Notes: a model not told the origin generated them from the sequence alone. Positions 36,896-46,174 are shown, counted from the first letter of the stretch. The stretch: 64,000 nt of DNA from Halohasta litchfieldiae (GCF_002788215.1 NZ_CP024845.1:1860001-1924000); one strand, 5' to 3'. Numbers and translations: made by a program.

Positions 36896-37606
36896 ATGTC
36901 AGAATCGGCAGTGACCAGTCTCGGCCACGACGAACTTCAAGCGTTAAAAGCCGTTGGGCTGGATGGTGGACTCAGCGGCTCGGTTAAGGTGTCGTGTGCG
37001 AGTCTCGCCGAGCGACTCGATACCTCGACTCAGACGGCCTCCCGTCGGCTCCAACAGCTCGAATCGAGTGGCTTTCTCGACCGAGAGATCGTCTCGGACG
37101 GCCAGTGGGTATCGGTCACCGAAACCGGCCAGCAGGCGCTTCGTTCGGAGTACGCCGACTACCGCCGGCTTTTCGAGGAACAGACCGGGCTTACACTCAC
37201 CGGCACCATCACTACCGGGATGGGCGAGGGTCGACACTATATCTCGCTGCCGGGCTACAAACAGCAGTTCGAATCGCGGTTGGGCTACACGCCGTTTCCG
37301 GGCACGCTCAACGTCGAGCTTAGCGAGGCCAGCATCCGGGGCCGAGCGGATCTCTCGGCCCAGGCGTCGGTCCCCATCGATAGCTGGGAGGACGACGAGC
37401 GAACGTTCGGCGCGGCGACCTGCTATCCGGCCCGACTCGAAGCAAACGGCCGCCAGTACGGGCCGACACACGTCATCGTCCCGGACCGCACCCACCACGA
37501 CGAGGAGAGTCTCGAACTCATCGCCCCCGAAAAGCTCCGTGACGAACTCAATCTCACGGACGACGACACGTTGTCGATTCATCTTGAGGAGGCGTCGACC
37601 GAATGA
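36896..37606 (+). CDS. rbkR: RbkR: HTH regulator fused to CTP-dependent riboflavin kinase
   Basis: Bifunctional protein (236 residues). Residues 1-85 are a winged helix ([33 protein letters not shown]) that represses riboflavin genes. The C-terminal domain is the archaeal CTP-dependent riboflavin kinase ([72 protein letters not shown]) that makes FMN. The ATG at 36896 is backed by a TATA box 24-30 bp upstream. The ATGA overlap with ribB puts both in one FMN-supply operon under its own control. Confidence 0.93.
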   Translation: MSESAVTSLGHDELQALKAVGLDGGLSGSVKVSCASLAERLDTSTQTASRRLQQLESSGFLDREIVSDGQWVSVTETGQQALRSEYADYRRLFEEQTGLTLTGTITTGMGEGRHYISLPGYKQQFESRLGYTPFPGTLNVELSEASIRGRADLSAQASVPIDSWEDDERTFGAATCYPARLEANGRQYGPTHVIVPDRTHHDEESLELIAPEKLRDELNLTDDDTLSIHLEEASTE

Positions 37607-38289
37607 CCCAGTCGACCGACCAAGCTACTGTCGAGGCTGCCATCGACGCGTTCGCCGACGGCCAGCCGGTGTTGATCCACGATTTCGCCGACCGTGAGGG
37701 CGAGACCGATATCGTCTATCCGGCGACGGCGGTCGACAGCGAGGCAGTCGCTCGCCTCCGGAACGATGCGGGTGGATTGATTTGTGTCGCTCTGTCGGAT
37801 GCGGTGAGCGACGTCTTCGGACTCCCGTTTCTGCAAGAGGCCGTCGACCACCCAGCCACTGGCGACCACACACTCGCCTACGACGAACGGTCGTCGTTTT
37901 CGCTGACGGTCAACCACCGCGAGACGTTTACTGGTATCACCGACGTCGACCGGGCGCTGACGATTTCGGAACTCGGGAACGCGGCGGCCACTGTCGATGC
38001 TGCGGAGACGGGATACGACGAGTCGGATTTTGTCGCTGCCTTTCGGTCGCCCGGCCACGTCCACCTGCTGCGCGCGGCCCCGAACCTGTTGGCCGACCGT
38101 GTCGGCCACACGGAACTCGGCATCGCGCTGGCGGATGCGGCGGGCTGTCCGCCGGCGGTCGTCGTCTGCGAGATGTTAGACGACGAAACCGGCGGCGCAC
38201 GCTCACCGACCGATGCCGAGTCCTACGCCGACCGTCACGGGCTCGTTTATGTCGAAGGTGAGGCACTCCTTGCCGCACTCGGCGGCTGA
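37603..38289 (+). CDS. ribB: 3,4-dihydroxy-2-butanone 4-phosphate synthase
   Basis: Converts ribulose 5-phosphate to the four-carbon precursor of riboflavin, 228 residues. Family motifs are [12 protein letters not shown] (metal and substrate acids), [25 protein letters not shown] and [12 protein letters not shown]...[12 protein letters not shown], with the catalytic His and Glu. The start overlaps the rbkR stop by 4 bp. Confidence 0.96.
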   Translation: MTQSTDQATVEAAIDAFADGQPVLIHDFADREGETDIVYPATAVDSEAVARLRNDAGGLICVALSDAVSDVFGLPFLQEAVDHPATGDHTLAYDERSSFSLTVNHRETFTGITDVDRALTISELGNAAATVDAAETGYDESDFVAAFRSPGHVHLLRAAPNLLADRVGHTELGIALADAAGCPPAVVVCEMLDDETGGARSPTDAESYADRHGLVYVEGEALLAALGG

Positions 38290-38344
38290 TCCTCACAATT
38301 CTTGCAAACTATTAAGAACGGGTAGCCGAAGTCTCAGAGTACCA

Positions 38345-39289
38345 ATGGCATCATTCGACGAGATGCGCGAGGCGGGAGACATCGAGACGATCTGGCAAGA
38401 CGGGGAGTTCGTCGACTGGGAAGACGCAACCACACACGTACTCACTCACGGGCTACATTACGGAACCGGCGTCTTCGAAGGGGCACGGGCATACGATACC
38501 GAAAACGGAACCGCAATCTTCCGGTGGGAAGACCACCTCGACCGACTGTATGCCTCCGGAGAGCCATACGAGATGGAGATTCCCTACAGTAAGGAGGAAC
38601 TAACGGAGGCTACCCTCGAACTACTGCGCCGCCAAGATCTCAAAAGCGCCTATATCCGGCCGATTGCCTTCTTTGGCTACAACAGCCTCGGCATCAGTCC
38701 CGCTGACTGCCCGACGGATGTTGCACTCGCCGCTTGGCCATGGGGTGCGTATCTCGGCGAGGAGGCCATCGAAAACGGGATCGACGTGATGGTTTCGTCC
38801 TGGAGAAAATATGCTTCGAGCCAGGTCCCAACCAACGCCAAAACAACCGGGCTCTACGTCAATAGCCTGCTGGCTGGTGAGGAGGCCCGCCGTAACGGGT
38901 ATCAAGAAGCAATCGTCCTCAACAAGGAGGGTCAGGTCGCCGAAGGTCCCGGTGAGAACCTCTTTCTCGTCCGGGACGATGAGATCTTCACCCCTGGTCT
39001 CTCCCAGAGTATTCTCGATGGCATCACCCGCGACACCGTGATTACGCTTGCCCGCGAGAAGGGGTATACGGTCCACGATCAGGCGACGATCAGCCGTGGC
39101 GAACTCCATACGGCCGACGAACTGTTTTTCACTGGGTCGGCCGCCGAGGTCACCCCGATTCGGCAGGTCGACAACGTCCAGATCGCCGACGGAAACCGTG
39201 GCCCGATCACCGAGGATCTCCAGTCGGCGTTCTTCGATCTCGTCGAGCGCAAAACCGACGCTCACGACGACTGGTTCACCTACGTGTAG
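38345..39289 (+). CDS. ilvE: Branched-chain amino acid aminotransferase
   Basis: PLP class IV transaminase (314 residues) for the last step of Val, Leu and Ile synthesis. Signatures are THGLHYGTGVFEGARAY, the PLP lysine in VPTNAKTTGLYVNSLLA, EAIVLNKEGQVAEGPGENLFLV and GITRDTVITLAREKGY. An upstream in-frame extension exists, but CTATTAAG at 38309-38316 is a TATA box about 32 bp before the ATG at 38345, which matches the family start. It is the last chromosomal core gene before the insertion sequence region. Confidence 0.96.
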   Translation: MASFDEMREAGDIETIWQDGEFVDWEDATTHVLTHGLHYGTGVFEGARAYDTENGTAIFRWEDHLDRLYASGEPYEMEIPYSKEELTEATLELLRRQDLKSAYIRPIAFFGYNSLGISPADCPTDVALAAWPWGAYLGEEAIENGIDVMVSSWRKYASSQVPTNAKTTGLYVNSLLAGEEARRNGYQEAIVLNKEGQVAEGPGENLFLVRDDEIFTPGLSQSILDGITRDTVITLAREKGYTVHDQATISRGELHTADELFFTGSAAEVTPIRQVDNVQIADGNRGPITEDLQSAFFDLVERKTDAHDDWFTYV

Positions 39290-39324
39290 GTCGAGAGTCG
39301 ACCGCTGGACCGTCGCTATTCTGG

Positions 39325-39657
39325 TCAATCCGAGTCGCTATCGGAATCACTGTCTCCGTCACTGCCATCTGAATCACTGTCTCCGTCGACGCCATCGGAG
39401 TCACTGTCTCCGTCGACGCCATCGGAGTCACTGTCTCCGTCGACGCCATCGGTATCGGAGTCAGTATCCCTGTCACTGTGGTGTGAGTTGGCTACGAGAT
39501 CTGTCTCTGAAACGGTCCTATTTTGTTGCTCATCAGTCGAAGTTGAGTTTGCCGATTCACCGCCAACGTCAGCACCGAGTGCGTACAGTACGAGTGGCGG
39601 ACAGACGTAGGCTGCAATCGCTACGCCCGCAAACAGTGGGTCGACAAACACAAGCAA
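39325..39657 (-). CDS. Membrane protein with Asp/Ser repeat tail, probably truncated by the IS
   Basis: A 110-codon frame with a hydrophobic N-terminus (VDPLFAGVAIAAYVCPPLVLYALG) then a polar stretch and an acidic tail of SDSDGVDGD repeats encoded by 27-bp tandem repeats. No ATG start exists; the frame begins at TTG or GTG within 9-20 bp of the ISH6 end and stays open into the element, so the 5' end was probably lost when the IS arrived. No family is recognised. It could have been a membrane-anchored surface protein. Confidence 0.5.
   Translation of the reverse strand: MLVFVDPLFAGVAIAAYVCPPLVLYALGADVGGESANSTSTDEQQNRTVSETDLVANSHHSDRDTDSDTDGVDGDSDSDGVDGDSDSDGVDGDSDSDGSDGDSDSDSDSD
39374..39454. 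repeat. 27-bp tandem repeat, three copies
   Basis: Three consecutive 27-bp units (39374-39400, 39401-39427, 39428-39454), the last differing near its end, encode the SDSDGVDGD repeats of the overlapping gene. The unit is a multiple of three, so copy number can vary without shifting frame. Confidence 0.8.
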
Positions 39658-39665
39658 GCCAAAAA

Positions 39666-41113
39666 TTGGTCGTGTTGCAAAGCGGTCTAGACTTTGCCGC
39701 TGGTACTCTCAATTGAGAGGTCACAGTTGATTGCTGTTTTGGTCGAACGTTGGAGCAGTTCGTCGAGGAACGCTTGGTAGTACTCGGGGTCGGCGTACTT
39801 CACCAACCGAAGTTGGAGTATCGCTTCCAATCCCTCTGCTGTCCAGCGCATCCACTGGTTCTTGCACCGCTTGCTGACCTCGCCCATCAGTCGTTCGACG
39901 GGGTTCGAGGTCCACGGAACCTCGAACCCCTCGACAGCGTGCTCGGCGAACGTCACAATCGACGGCAGCCACCGCCGAAGATACCCTGCAGCCTTTGCTG
40001 ACCCGAACTGCTCCAGTTGCCACGCTGTCTTCTCTAATCGCTCTCTCGTTCGCGCGATCCGCGAGCGGATCGCCGCGAACTCCTCCGCTGGACGATGCTT
40101 CGCCACAGAGTTCTTCAGATGGAACACCTCGTCGATCACCTCCGAAACGATCTCCTTCCGACGGTCCAAGGAGAAGACGCCATCGTCCCAGAGGGTGTAA
40201 CCCAGCGTTCGGCCGACGTGGACGAGATCGAGCTGGTGGTCACGGTTTTCGTCGGTAAAGGCTGTGACGATGCCGCTATCAGCGTCACTGACGACCGTCG
40301 CGTCGTCAGTGACTGCGCCGATATCATCGAGTTCGGCGGCAGTTTCGTCCCAGTCAGCGTTGACCGACAGATCCAGCAGGGAGCGTGACTCTTCGGCGGT
40401 GTCTTCGCCGAGCGTTGCTTGGACGGAGTGGGACGAGCGGTCGTCGTCTTGGCTGTGGCACTTTGTCCCGTCAGGAATGACGGCGTCAGCGTCTGTGCCA
40501 GCGACACAGTCTGGAAGGAACTGTTTGAGCTTGTGGCCGTATTTCTTGGCACGGCGGTTGATGGTGGTCGGCGACGGCATCGAGACGAAGCTGTCGCCGT
40601 GATTGGCAGCGTCTCGATAGCTGAGCGAGGTAGCGAGATCGACGCTTTTGGCGGCGATGTCCTGCTGATAGCGGTTCTGCCCGTCGAAGTCGAGAACGTC
40701 TTCGACGGGCCGGAAGTAGCTGGATTCGTCTGGGGAAGCGGCTGTATCTTCGACGTAGTGGAGAGAGAACTCGTGTTCTCCGGCAGTTGTGACAGCTGTG
40801 CGGGTGTCGGTGCCGGCGCGTTGGAAGCGCTGGTCACCGTTGCCATGTGCGTGTTTCTCACCACAGAGCGCCTCGACGCTGGCGGCGTCGAGGCTCTCGA
40901 CCAGCGATTCGAGAAGGACTGCTTCGAGGTTCTGGTCAGTGACGGCCTCGGCAAGCGTGGCGAGCGGTAGCGTTTTGTCGTCGTCGATACTCAGTTCGAA
41001 CCGCACGTCGATTGTGGCGTGCATGGGGTACCTCGGTTTGGACACCAGAGGCAACCCCGCCTTCACGGGAGTCAGTTACTACTGAACTCTAGAGGACTTT
41101 GCGACACGACCAA
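39666..41113 (-). mobile_element. ISH6-like insertion sequence
   Basis: A 1,448-bp element with 26-bp terminal inverted repeats. The left end 39666-39691 and the reverse complement of 41088-41113 agree at 22 of 26 positions, both starting TTGGTCGTGT. It carries one transposase. The flanking 8 bp (GCCAAAAA on the left, AATATTGG on the right) are not a duplication, unlike a fresh insertion. It interrupts genes on both sides and forms the border between chromosomal and plasmid-like DNA. Confidence 0.88.
39687..41024 (-). CDS. ISH6 family transposase
   Basis: A 445-residue transposase beginning MHATIDVRFELSIDDDKTLPLATLAEAVTDQN. It has a metal-binding catalytic core of DDE type (acidic residues in DLSVNADWDETAAELDD, DADSGIVTAF and the later VPWTSNPVERLMGEVSKRCKNQWMRWT segment, the conserved C-terminal block of this family). 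The frame is intact and ends inside the left terminal repeat, so the element may still be mobile. The ATG at 41024 is preferred over upstream codons because the family starts there. Confidence 0.88.
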   Translation of the reverse strand: MHATIDVRFELSIDDDKTLPLATLAEAVTDQNLEAVLLESLVESLDAASVEALCGEKHAHGNGDQRFQRAGTDTRTAVTTAGEHEFSLHYVEDTAASPDESSYFRPVEDVLDFDGQNRYQQDIAAKSVDLATSLSYRDAANHGDSFVSMPSPTTINRRAKKYGHKLKQFLPDCVAGTDADAVIPDGTKCHSQDDDRSSHSVQATLGEDTAEESRSLLDLSVNADWDETAAELDDIGAVTDDATVVSDADSGIVTAFTDENRDHQLDLVHVGRTLGYTLWDDGVFSLDRRKEIVSEVIDEVFHLKNSVAKHRPAEEFAAIRSRIARTRERLEKTAWQLEQFGSAKAAGYLRRWLPSIVTFAEHAVEGFEVPWTSNPVERLMGEVSKRCKNQWMRWTAEGLEAILQLRLVKYADPEYYQAFLDELLQRSTKTAINCDLSIESTSGKV

Positions 41114-41804
41114 AATATTGGTCGGCAGCCTCCTCAAGATCCTCCTTTGGGAGTGTTTCGACGCTACTCGCGGTCCACATTGGAACAGGGAAAACCTCAT
41201 CTGGAGCATCCTGGAGAAAGAGAAATACTGGGAAGGACTCGTATTCGAAGAGCTCAGCTGCAACCTCATGTGGGCTGTGACTTCCGATCCATTCGAATAA
41301 ATCCGATGGCGTCCACCAGAGGAGAGGGTTCAAATCAAAATCAGAAGTTAACTCATCTCCGAGAAGTTCAGAGGCAATTCGCCCCTTCTGAAGGCCAATT
41401 TCGATAGTAACGGTGGTACTCGCATCGGTGAGTTCTGAGGCAAATTCATAAAGCAAGCCAGCGGCGTTGCGTATTTCGTCTGGATAGTACCGGTCAAACC
41501 CTCGGCGATAAAAATCAACATCGACGGCAGGATCCAGATCGCGGTCAGCGAGCGCCTCTAGACCTTCGTCGTTTACGCTGAGTTCTCTCCCAGACAATTC
41601 GAACAACCGCTGATCATCAGCTATCAAGCGAAAGCCGCTAAAATACGCAGGAAACGAATCCCAAGCCTCGAATAGATTTTTGAATGTGTCCTCGGACAGA
41701 GAGCTGGCCTCAGTATTTATCGAGAGATTAGAGATGGCTTCATCATTGACTGATCCGGTACTCGAAACTGCGACTATCCTTTGAATGAACTCACGAGGCG
41801 TCAT
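41079..41804 (-). pseudogene. Unknown acidic protein, C-terminus replaced by ISH6 sequence
   Basis: A 241-codon frame of unrecognised family with segments such as FLFLQDAPDEVFPVPMWTASSV. Residues after EEAADQY (FGRVAKSSRVQ and the stop) are encoded by the inverted repeat of the IS, so the native C-terminus is missing. It follows the next gene by 9 bp on the same strand and forms a two-gene unit with it. Base composition is more AT-rich than the core chromosome, which fits acquired DNA. Function cannot be named. Confidence 0.6.
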
Positions 41805-41813
41805 TTGAATGAG

Positions 41814-42830
41814 CTAGAACAGGTCTCGGATGTCAGGAACATTAGACAGGTCATCTACTAAGGAGCGCTTCCCGTTCCCACTTCCGACTGTGAGTTCTGG
41901 TTGTAGATCAGATAGTAGCAAATAGAACTGATCACCGTCTCGTGCGAGTTGGACATTATCACTTTCACGCAACTCACTTATTGAGACACGGATCGATTTT
42001 CCTGCAATTCGAACACTAACGTCCCCCTGATCAACGTCTACCTCCGTTCCATCGGCATCATCCAACGTAATTGGTCCCCCATCAGTAAAGTCCTGATACG
42101 TGGGATAAGCAGCCGAGGTTTCATTTTCGCTGGCACGTTGCTTGATTGCAGACTCAACTAGTTCGTCCGGATGCGGAGCTGCTTTGAGATTCAGGAACCC
42201 GTACCAATACTTGGCGTAGTGTTGTGCCCCTCCCTCCTGATACAGCTGTGCACTATCTTCGTCAATTAGCTCCTCGTATTTGTCGTACTTAGGATAGACG
42301 ACGCTTTTGTCCGTCTCTTCTTGGATAACGCGCTCGTTCTCGGTGAATACTGCTTCTGTGTCTTCGTGGTCGAGGTCAATTTCGTGAGCGCCTTCTAAGT
42401 AGGGAGTCTTTAGAATCGCAGCGAAGGTTTCGTCGTACTCGCTAAATTGAGTATAAATGAGAAGATCTGATACAGAGCGTGCTTCATTAAGATAGAGCTG
42501 GGAAAGAGACTCTCCAACACTTTCGATGTCACTCCCATCTCGAACTCTTTCAAGTAATTCTACAGTCGTACGGTCCTCACCCTCAAGGTTTACCGATGCA
42601 CTACGAGCAGCATCCGTGAAGATGTGGTTGCGAGCATTCTTCGTGTCGTCACTATTGTAACGTCGCCCAAGTGTGTCCCGCAGCATGCTTGCGACAATCC
42701 GCTCGGCTTCTGCACCAGCGTCAGTGACTAGATCGTCCTCATCAAGCGTGCCAACAAGATCTGGGGCCGGATTTTCGATTTCCTCGCCCATTTCGCAACT
42801 GAATACGGCAACAGACTCGACATCCACCAT
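41814..42830 (-). CDS. Unknown protein, first gene of an acquired two-gene unit
   Basis: A 338-residue acidic protein, probable start MVDVESVAVFSCEMGEE. The central segment (ARSVSDLLIYTQFSEYDETFAAILKTPYLEGAHEIDLD...FTENERVIQEETDKSVVYPKYDKY) vaguely recalls nucleoid-associated NA37 or KwaB-like DUF4868 proteins, a resemblance I cannot verify. The C-terminal 100 residues (AGKSIRVSISELRESDNVQLARDGDQFYLLLSDLQPEL) look like a separate beta-rich domain. An ATTATT stretch lies just upstream. Its lower GC and position between IS and integrase suggest a cargo gene, perhaps defence. Confidence 0.5.
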   Translation of the reverse strand: MVDVESVAVFSCEMGEEIENPAPDLVGTLDEDDLVTDAGAEAERIVASMLRDTLGRRYNSDDTKNARNHIFTDAARSASVNLEGEDRTTVELLERVRDGSDIESVGESLSQLYLNEARSVSDLLIYTQFSEYDETFAAILKTPYLEGAHEIDLDHEDTEAVFTENERVIQEETDKSVVYPKYDKYEELIDEDSAQLYQEGGAQHYAKYWYGFLNLKAAPHPDELVESAIKQRASENETSAAYPTYQDFTDGGPITLDDADGTEVDVDQGDVSVRIAGKSIRVSISELRESDNVQLARDGDQFYLLLSDLQPELTVGSGNGKRSLVDDLSNVPDIRDLF

Positions 42831-43150
42831 ATTTTGTAATTCAATAATAGCCGTGGTCAAATGTCTATCGGAGAAGATGACATATTGTGATCTCAATCTC
42901 AATTCCCCCGAGATATCCGTATCGCAACATACAGTTTATTCGCACGACTCATTTTATCGCACAATCTAGCGTGGGTTTTGCAGACTGGAGCAGTCAGCCG
43001 AACCCACAAAATTATAATGAATCCGACTGAAACGCTGAACAACTCGAATATGTCACTCTTAAAATTGCCATACTGGGCCGCGACTAGGCTTCTAACCGAA
43101 TTCTGCACCAATTCAATTTCGGACGGTCGAGTCCCCAAGAGAGCGCTACA
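42831..43150. other. AT-rich intergenic region before the integrase
   Basis: 320 bp of lower-GC DNA between divergent genes. AT runs at 42841-42850 and 43005-43020 could serve as promoters. A 79-codon frame on the minus strand has no coding character and is not accepted. No inverted repeat typical of an attachment site is evident. Confidence 0.35.
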
Positions 43151-44458
43151 ATGAGTCGATCGGATGCCGAGCAGGAGGACAAGATCAACGCTGAGCGGAT
43201 GCCATCATTCGATGATGTCCGATGGACCTCGTGTTCACTTGAGGCCTTCACGGACCTGTACTGGGACGAGATCGCCCCCTGCCTCGAAGCAGAGGGTATC
43301 GATTCGAGAAGTGAGAAGCCGACCTACCAGTGGTTTCGGGATCACGATGCGCGGTCATTCCTCGCGGCTCTCCGTCGCCATCACGACCGCCCATTCGGAG
43401 AGTTCTGGGACGAAGACCTTGAGCTCGGTGACGATGAAGAGGGATACACATGGGAAACAACGGATGATGCAACAATCGACGCCCTCGAACAGTTCCTCAG
43501 CCGGCGGCAATCACGATACAGTCTGGCGTCGTCTTCTGTCGACGCACTCCGAACGCGACTGAACCTCTACGTCCGTGCCTACCAGGAGGCGAACGGGACG
43601 AACGACCTCCTCACACCGATTCAACGAGACCGAGAGAATCCAGCCTACGAAGCCGTTGATGCGTGCTATGCAGCATTTGACTGGTTGAACGAAGGAACCG
43701 AACGCGAATACAGTGCCCAGACTCTCCAGCGTGTGCGGCGCGTTGTCGACGCCTGGTATCAGCATCTGGTCGGTCGGCGGATCGCCTCGATGAACCCTGC
43801 AAGCGGTCTCTACGACGAATTTAAGTGGGAAGTCGAAGATTCACCCACTCCGTCCCTTTCGGCGAGTCATATTCGGAAGCTGATGCAGGCGGCGGGGACA
43901 ACGCGAGAACAACTGCTCGTCGTGGCGTTAGCTGGCTGGGGACTTCGAGCGAGTGAGGTCGCAGCACTCCATGTCTCGCAGTTCCACCGTGATGTTCCTG
44001 AAGACGACGTCCCCTTCATCATGTTCAAGAGCCGTAAGAACGGGCCCGGTGAGGTGTCTCTCCTGTACGGAATGGACGTGTTTGACTTCCGAATCGACGA
44101 ACTAGCTGAAGATGAGACGTGGGCTGGATATCTCTTCCCATCCTCACAGGGAAAAACGCCGTACGTGACACGCGATACGATTCGTAATTGGTTCCAAAAT
44201 CTTGCATTGGAAGCAGGTCTTCCCGAGCGAATCGAGGGTGAGCGTCCGAGTCCGCAGCTTTGCCGTCGATTCTGGTACGATACCTATACTGCAGTCCTCG
44301 AAGGTGTACTCGAAGGCGTCGACGAAATCGCTGCAGAGCAGGGGAGTAGCGATCCTCGGGTAGTGATGCAAAATTACCTCTCTGACTCGCGTTCTCGTCG
44401 AGTCCGGCGCGAGTTCATGCAAGAACAACTGGACGAAGCCTTCGAAGAGAGAACGTAA
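43151..44458 (+). CDS. Tyrosine recombinase / site-specific integrase
   Basis: XerC/D-like integrase of 435 residues, larger than usual because of a long N-terminal core-binding part (1-235). The catalytic domain has WGLRASEVAALHVSQF (Arg266), a beta-hairpin lysine region FKSRKNGPGEV, PQLCRRFWYDTY (the HxxR position reads QxxR372) and VVMQNYLSDS with the nucleophile Tyr409. The substitution of the usual His by Gln is notable but may be family-specific. It probably mediates integration or resolution of the plasmid-like element. No attachment site could be placed. Confidence 0.85.
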   Translation: MSRSDAEQEDKINAERMPSFDDVRWTSCSLEAFTDLYWDEIAPCLEAEGIDSRSEKPTYQWFRDHDARSFLAALRRHHDRPFGEFWDEDLELGDDEEGYTWETTDDATIDALEQFLSRRQSRYSLASSSVDALRTRLNLYVRAYQEANGTNDLLTPIQRDRENPAYEAVDACYAAFDWLNEGTEREYSAQTLQRVRRVVDAWYQHLVGRRIASMNPASGLYDEFKWEVEDSPTPSLSASHIRKLMQAAGTTREQLLVVALAGWGLRASEVAALHVSQFHRDVPEDDVPFIMFKSRKNGPGEVSLLYGMDVFDFRIDELAEDETWAGYLFPSSQGKTPYVTRDTIRNWFQNLALEAGLPERIEGERPSPQLCRRFWYDTYTAVLEGVLEGVDEIAAEQGSSDPRVVMQNYLSDSRSRRVRREFMQEQLDEAFEERT

Positions 44459-44893
44459 CATCACCCACCGACTTTTCCGTGGTCATTGCTTGGTTGGTGA
44501 TTGAATCAATGAATCACAGATTCCAGGAATAATGAAGATTCGCGAACTCGCCAAGCAAGACATCGATCAGTGAATCACGGAGTCACAGATACTTCATTCA
44601 AGAATTTCCGGAAACGCAGGATTCCGGCGAAGCGGGATCGTATTACAGCACAAGGATTAGAGTAGATAAGCTAGAAGAATCTCAGCTCTTTCCGGAAACG
44701 ACCCACTCATTCTGTTATAATCAGACAGAGAATCACTATGACGTGCCGTATTCGTTCTCAGTATGTGGCCACGAGAACTACGAAACCGTTCACGAGCGGC
44801 CGGTGAAGTACCAAGGTTCTCAGTAGCGTTCGCCGTTGTCGTCGCCGTCCTCGGGGTTATCCAGATTCTCCTCCAAGTTGTGTAGCAGAAGTA
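44459..44893. other. Intergenic region downstream of the integrase
   Basis: About 435 bp without an acceptable gene. It contains repeated GAATCA motifs (44504-44597) and two copies of TTTCCGGAAACG (near 44610 and 44690), each a short palindrome-like unit. A 26-residue remnant frame with CGHEN...VKYQGSQ near 44755-44826 may be a decayed zinc-type protein. An attachment site could also lie here. Confidence 0.35.
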
Positions 44894-44922
44894 GATACAG
44901 TATATGTATCCAGAATATGGAT
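44894..44922. repeat. Overlapping palindromes, candidate parS/operator
   Basis: GATACA-N5-TGTATC (44894-44910) overlaps ATCCA-N5-TGGAT (44908-44922), two inverted repeats with identical 5-bp spacers. They sit just past the 3' end of the parA operon, while related CTGTAT direct repeats lie immediately upstream of parA (46175-46197). Such paired sites are expected for a partition centromere or operator. Confidence 0.5.
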
Positions 44923-44948
44923 TCGGTAAAGAGATTCAGAAATGGGTT

Positions 44949-45341
44949 TCAGAACTCGTAGTCTTGTGACTCGCGGAACTGCTGGTAGCCTTTGGCACCG
45001 GCTTCAAGCGTCTCTGGGGCCACCTCGCCGAGCGCGACTCGAACCAGCAGCCGTAGCGCCTCGGCCTTGCTTGTACCGTCGCGGTCGCGGTCCAGTTCGT
45101 CGGCAGCCGCTTCGATGACCGCTTCCAGTTCGCCCGTCTCCTCAAGCCCGGCGAACAGCGCCGCGAGGTTGCCGTCGCGGATGGTCAGGTTCTCAGAGAT
45201 GTCGCTGGCGTAGGCGTCGGCAACGGCGTCGACGAGCGTCGGTTCGTCGGCCACAGTTATGTCGGCCGGGTCGGTTTCGTGGCGCTTCTGTGTCTTGGAC
45301 TGCTGGAGCAGTTCCTCGGCGTCGGGAGTGTCGTCAGTCAT
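44949..45341 (-). CDS. Small partner protein of ParA
   Basis: A 130-residue acidic helical protein (RHETDPADITVADEPTLVDAVADAYASDISENLTIRDGNLAALFAGLEETG...KAEALRLLVRVALGEVAP). It starts 4 bp inside the parA 3' end and is the only partner in the operon, so it is the candidate centromere-binding or ParB-like component. No HTH or ribbon-helix-helix motif can be asserted. Haloarchaeal plasmids often carry a small gene after parA. Confidence 0.65.
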   Translation of the reverse strand: MTDDTPDAEELLQQSKTQKRHETDPADITVADEPTLVDAVADAYASDISENLTIRDGNLAALFAGLEETGELEAVIEAAADELDRDRDGTSKAEALRLLVRVALGEVAPETLEAGAKGYQQFRESQDYEF

Positions 45342-46174
45342 TGTCGAAGAGTCTGGAGCAGCTGGTCAGTCGCCGTACTGTACGCGTCGAGGGCTTCTTG
45401 CCCGGTAGAGTAGAGTTCGTCGTCGTCGACAGCGAACAGCGTCGACCCCGCCTCCTGGTAATCGCCGATGTTCTGCGTCGAGACGACCTGCAGGCCTGCG
45501 ATATCGGGGTAGGCCTCGCGGATGTCCGCAACGAACTCCGAGGACTGCGTGGTCCGGCGGTCGATCATCGTCGGCAACACCATCGCGAGCCGCGGATCGA
45601 CCGGGTAGGCGTCACGGATCTCCTGCAGATCAGCCTCGAGATTCTCAAGCTGGTTACGCTCAAACGCGCCGGGGCGCAGCGGAGCAATCACGTCCTCCAC
45701 CGCGTAGAGGCCGGAGATGGCGATGTTGTCCTCCTTCCCCGGCAGGTCAACAAGTACGAAGTCGTACGTGGCCGCGAGGTCCTCAGCAATGAAGTCTGCC
45801 AGCCGGTCGTAACGCTCCTCGCGCGGGACGTTCGCGAGGTTGTTGTCAGCTGCTCCGAGACCGGGGTCGGCCGGGATAAGGACCGGACCCTCGCCCGTGT
45901 CGAAGGTCATCCGCTCGACGACGTTGTCGATACCGTTGCGGATGAGCTCCCACTGGTCGCCGAACACAGCCGAGATCGGTGCGTCGATGCTCTCCTCGTC
46001 GATGGAGATGCCGAAGTGGGTCGCGAGGTCGTTCTGTGTCCCTGCGAGGTCGATAAGGAGCGTGTTCAAGTCATGGTTCTGAGCCGCGGCAACAGCGACG
46101 TGTGCTGCCGTCGTCGTCTTTCCCACGCCCCCTTTCTGGACGTAGGTTGCCGCGGTGAGGATTCCGTTTTTCAT
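45338..46174 (-). CDS. parA: ParA-type partition ATPase
   Basis: Plasmid-segregation ATPase (278 residues) with deviant Walker A YVQKGGVGKTTTAAHVAVAAA, LLIDLAGTQNDLATHFG (switch region), DFVLVDLPGKEDN (Walker B) and VLPTMIDRRTTQS. The ATG at 46174 starts the family sequence; in-frame upstream codons lie over the CTGTAT repeats. It heads a two-gene operon with the small partner, and its promoter region is shared with the divergent polymerase remnant. Confidence 0.9.
   Translation of the reverse strand: MKNGILTAATYVQKGGVGKTTTAAHVAVAAAQNHDLNTLLIDLAGTQNDLATHFGISIDEESIDAPISAVFGDQWELIRNGIDNVVERMTFDTGEGPVLIPADPGLGAADNNLANVPREERYDRLADFIAEDLAATYDFVLVDLPGKEDNIAISGLYAVEDVIAPLRPGAFERNQLENLEADLQEIRDAYPVDPRLAMVLPTMIDRRTTQSSEFVADIREAYPDIAGLQVVSTQNIGDYQEAGSTLFAVDDDELYSTGQEALDAYSTATDQLLQTLRQ

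Noticed and set aside
39374..39454. Tandem repeat considered as a CRISPR array
   Set aside because: Units are contiguous with no spacers, are in frame with a coding sequence, and encode an Asp/Ser repeat.
39658..41121. Eight-base target duplication flanking the ISH6-like element
   Set aside because: The flanking bases GCCAAAAA and AATATTGG are different, so no duplication can be claimed.
42899..43138. 79-codon minus-strand frame
   Set aside because: No recognisable similarity, atypical composition, and it overlaps the probable promoter region of the upstream gene.
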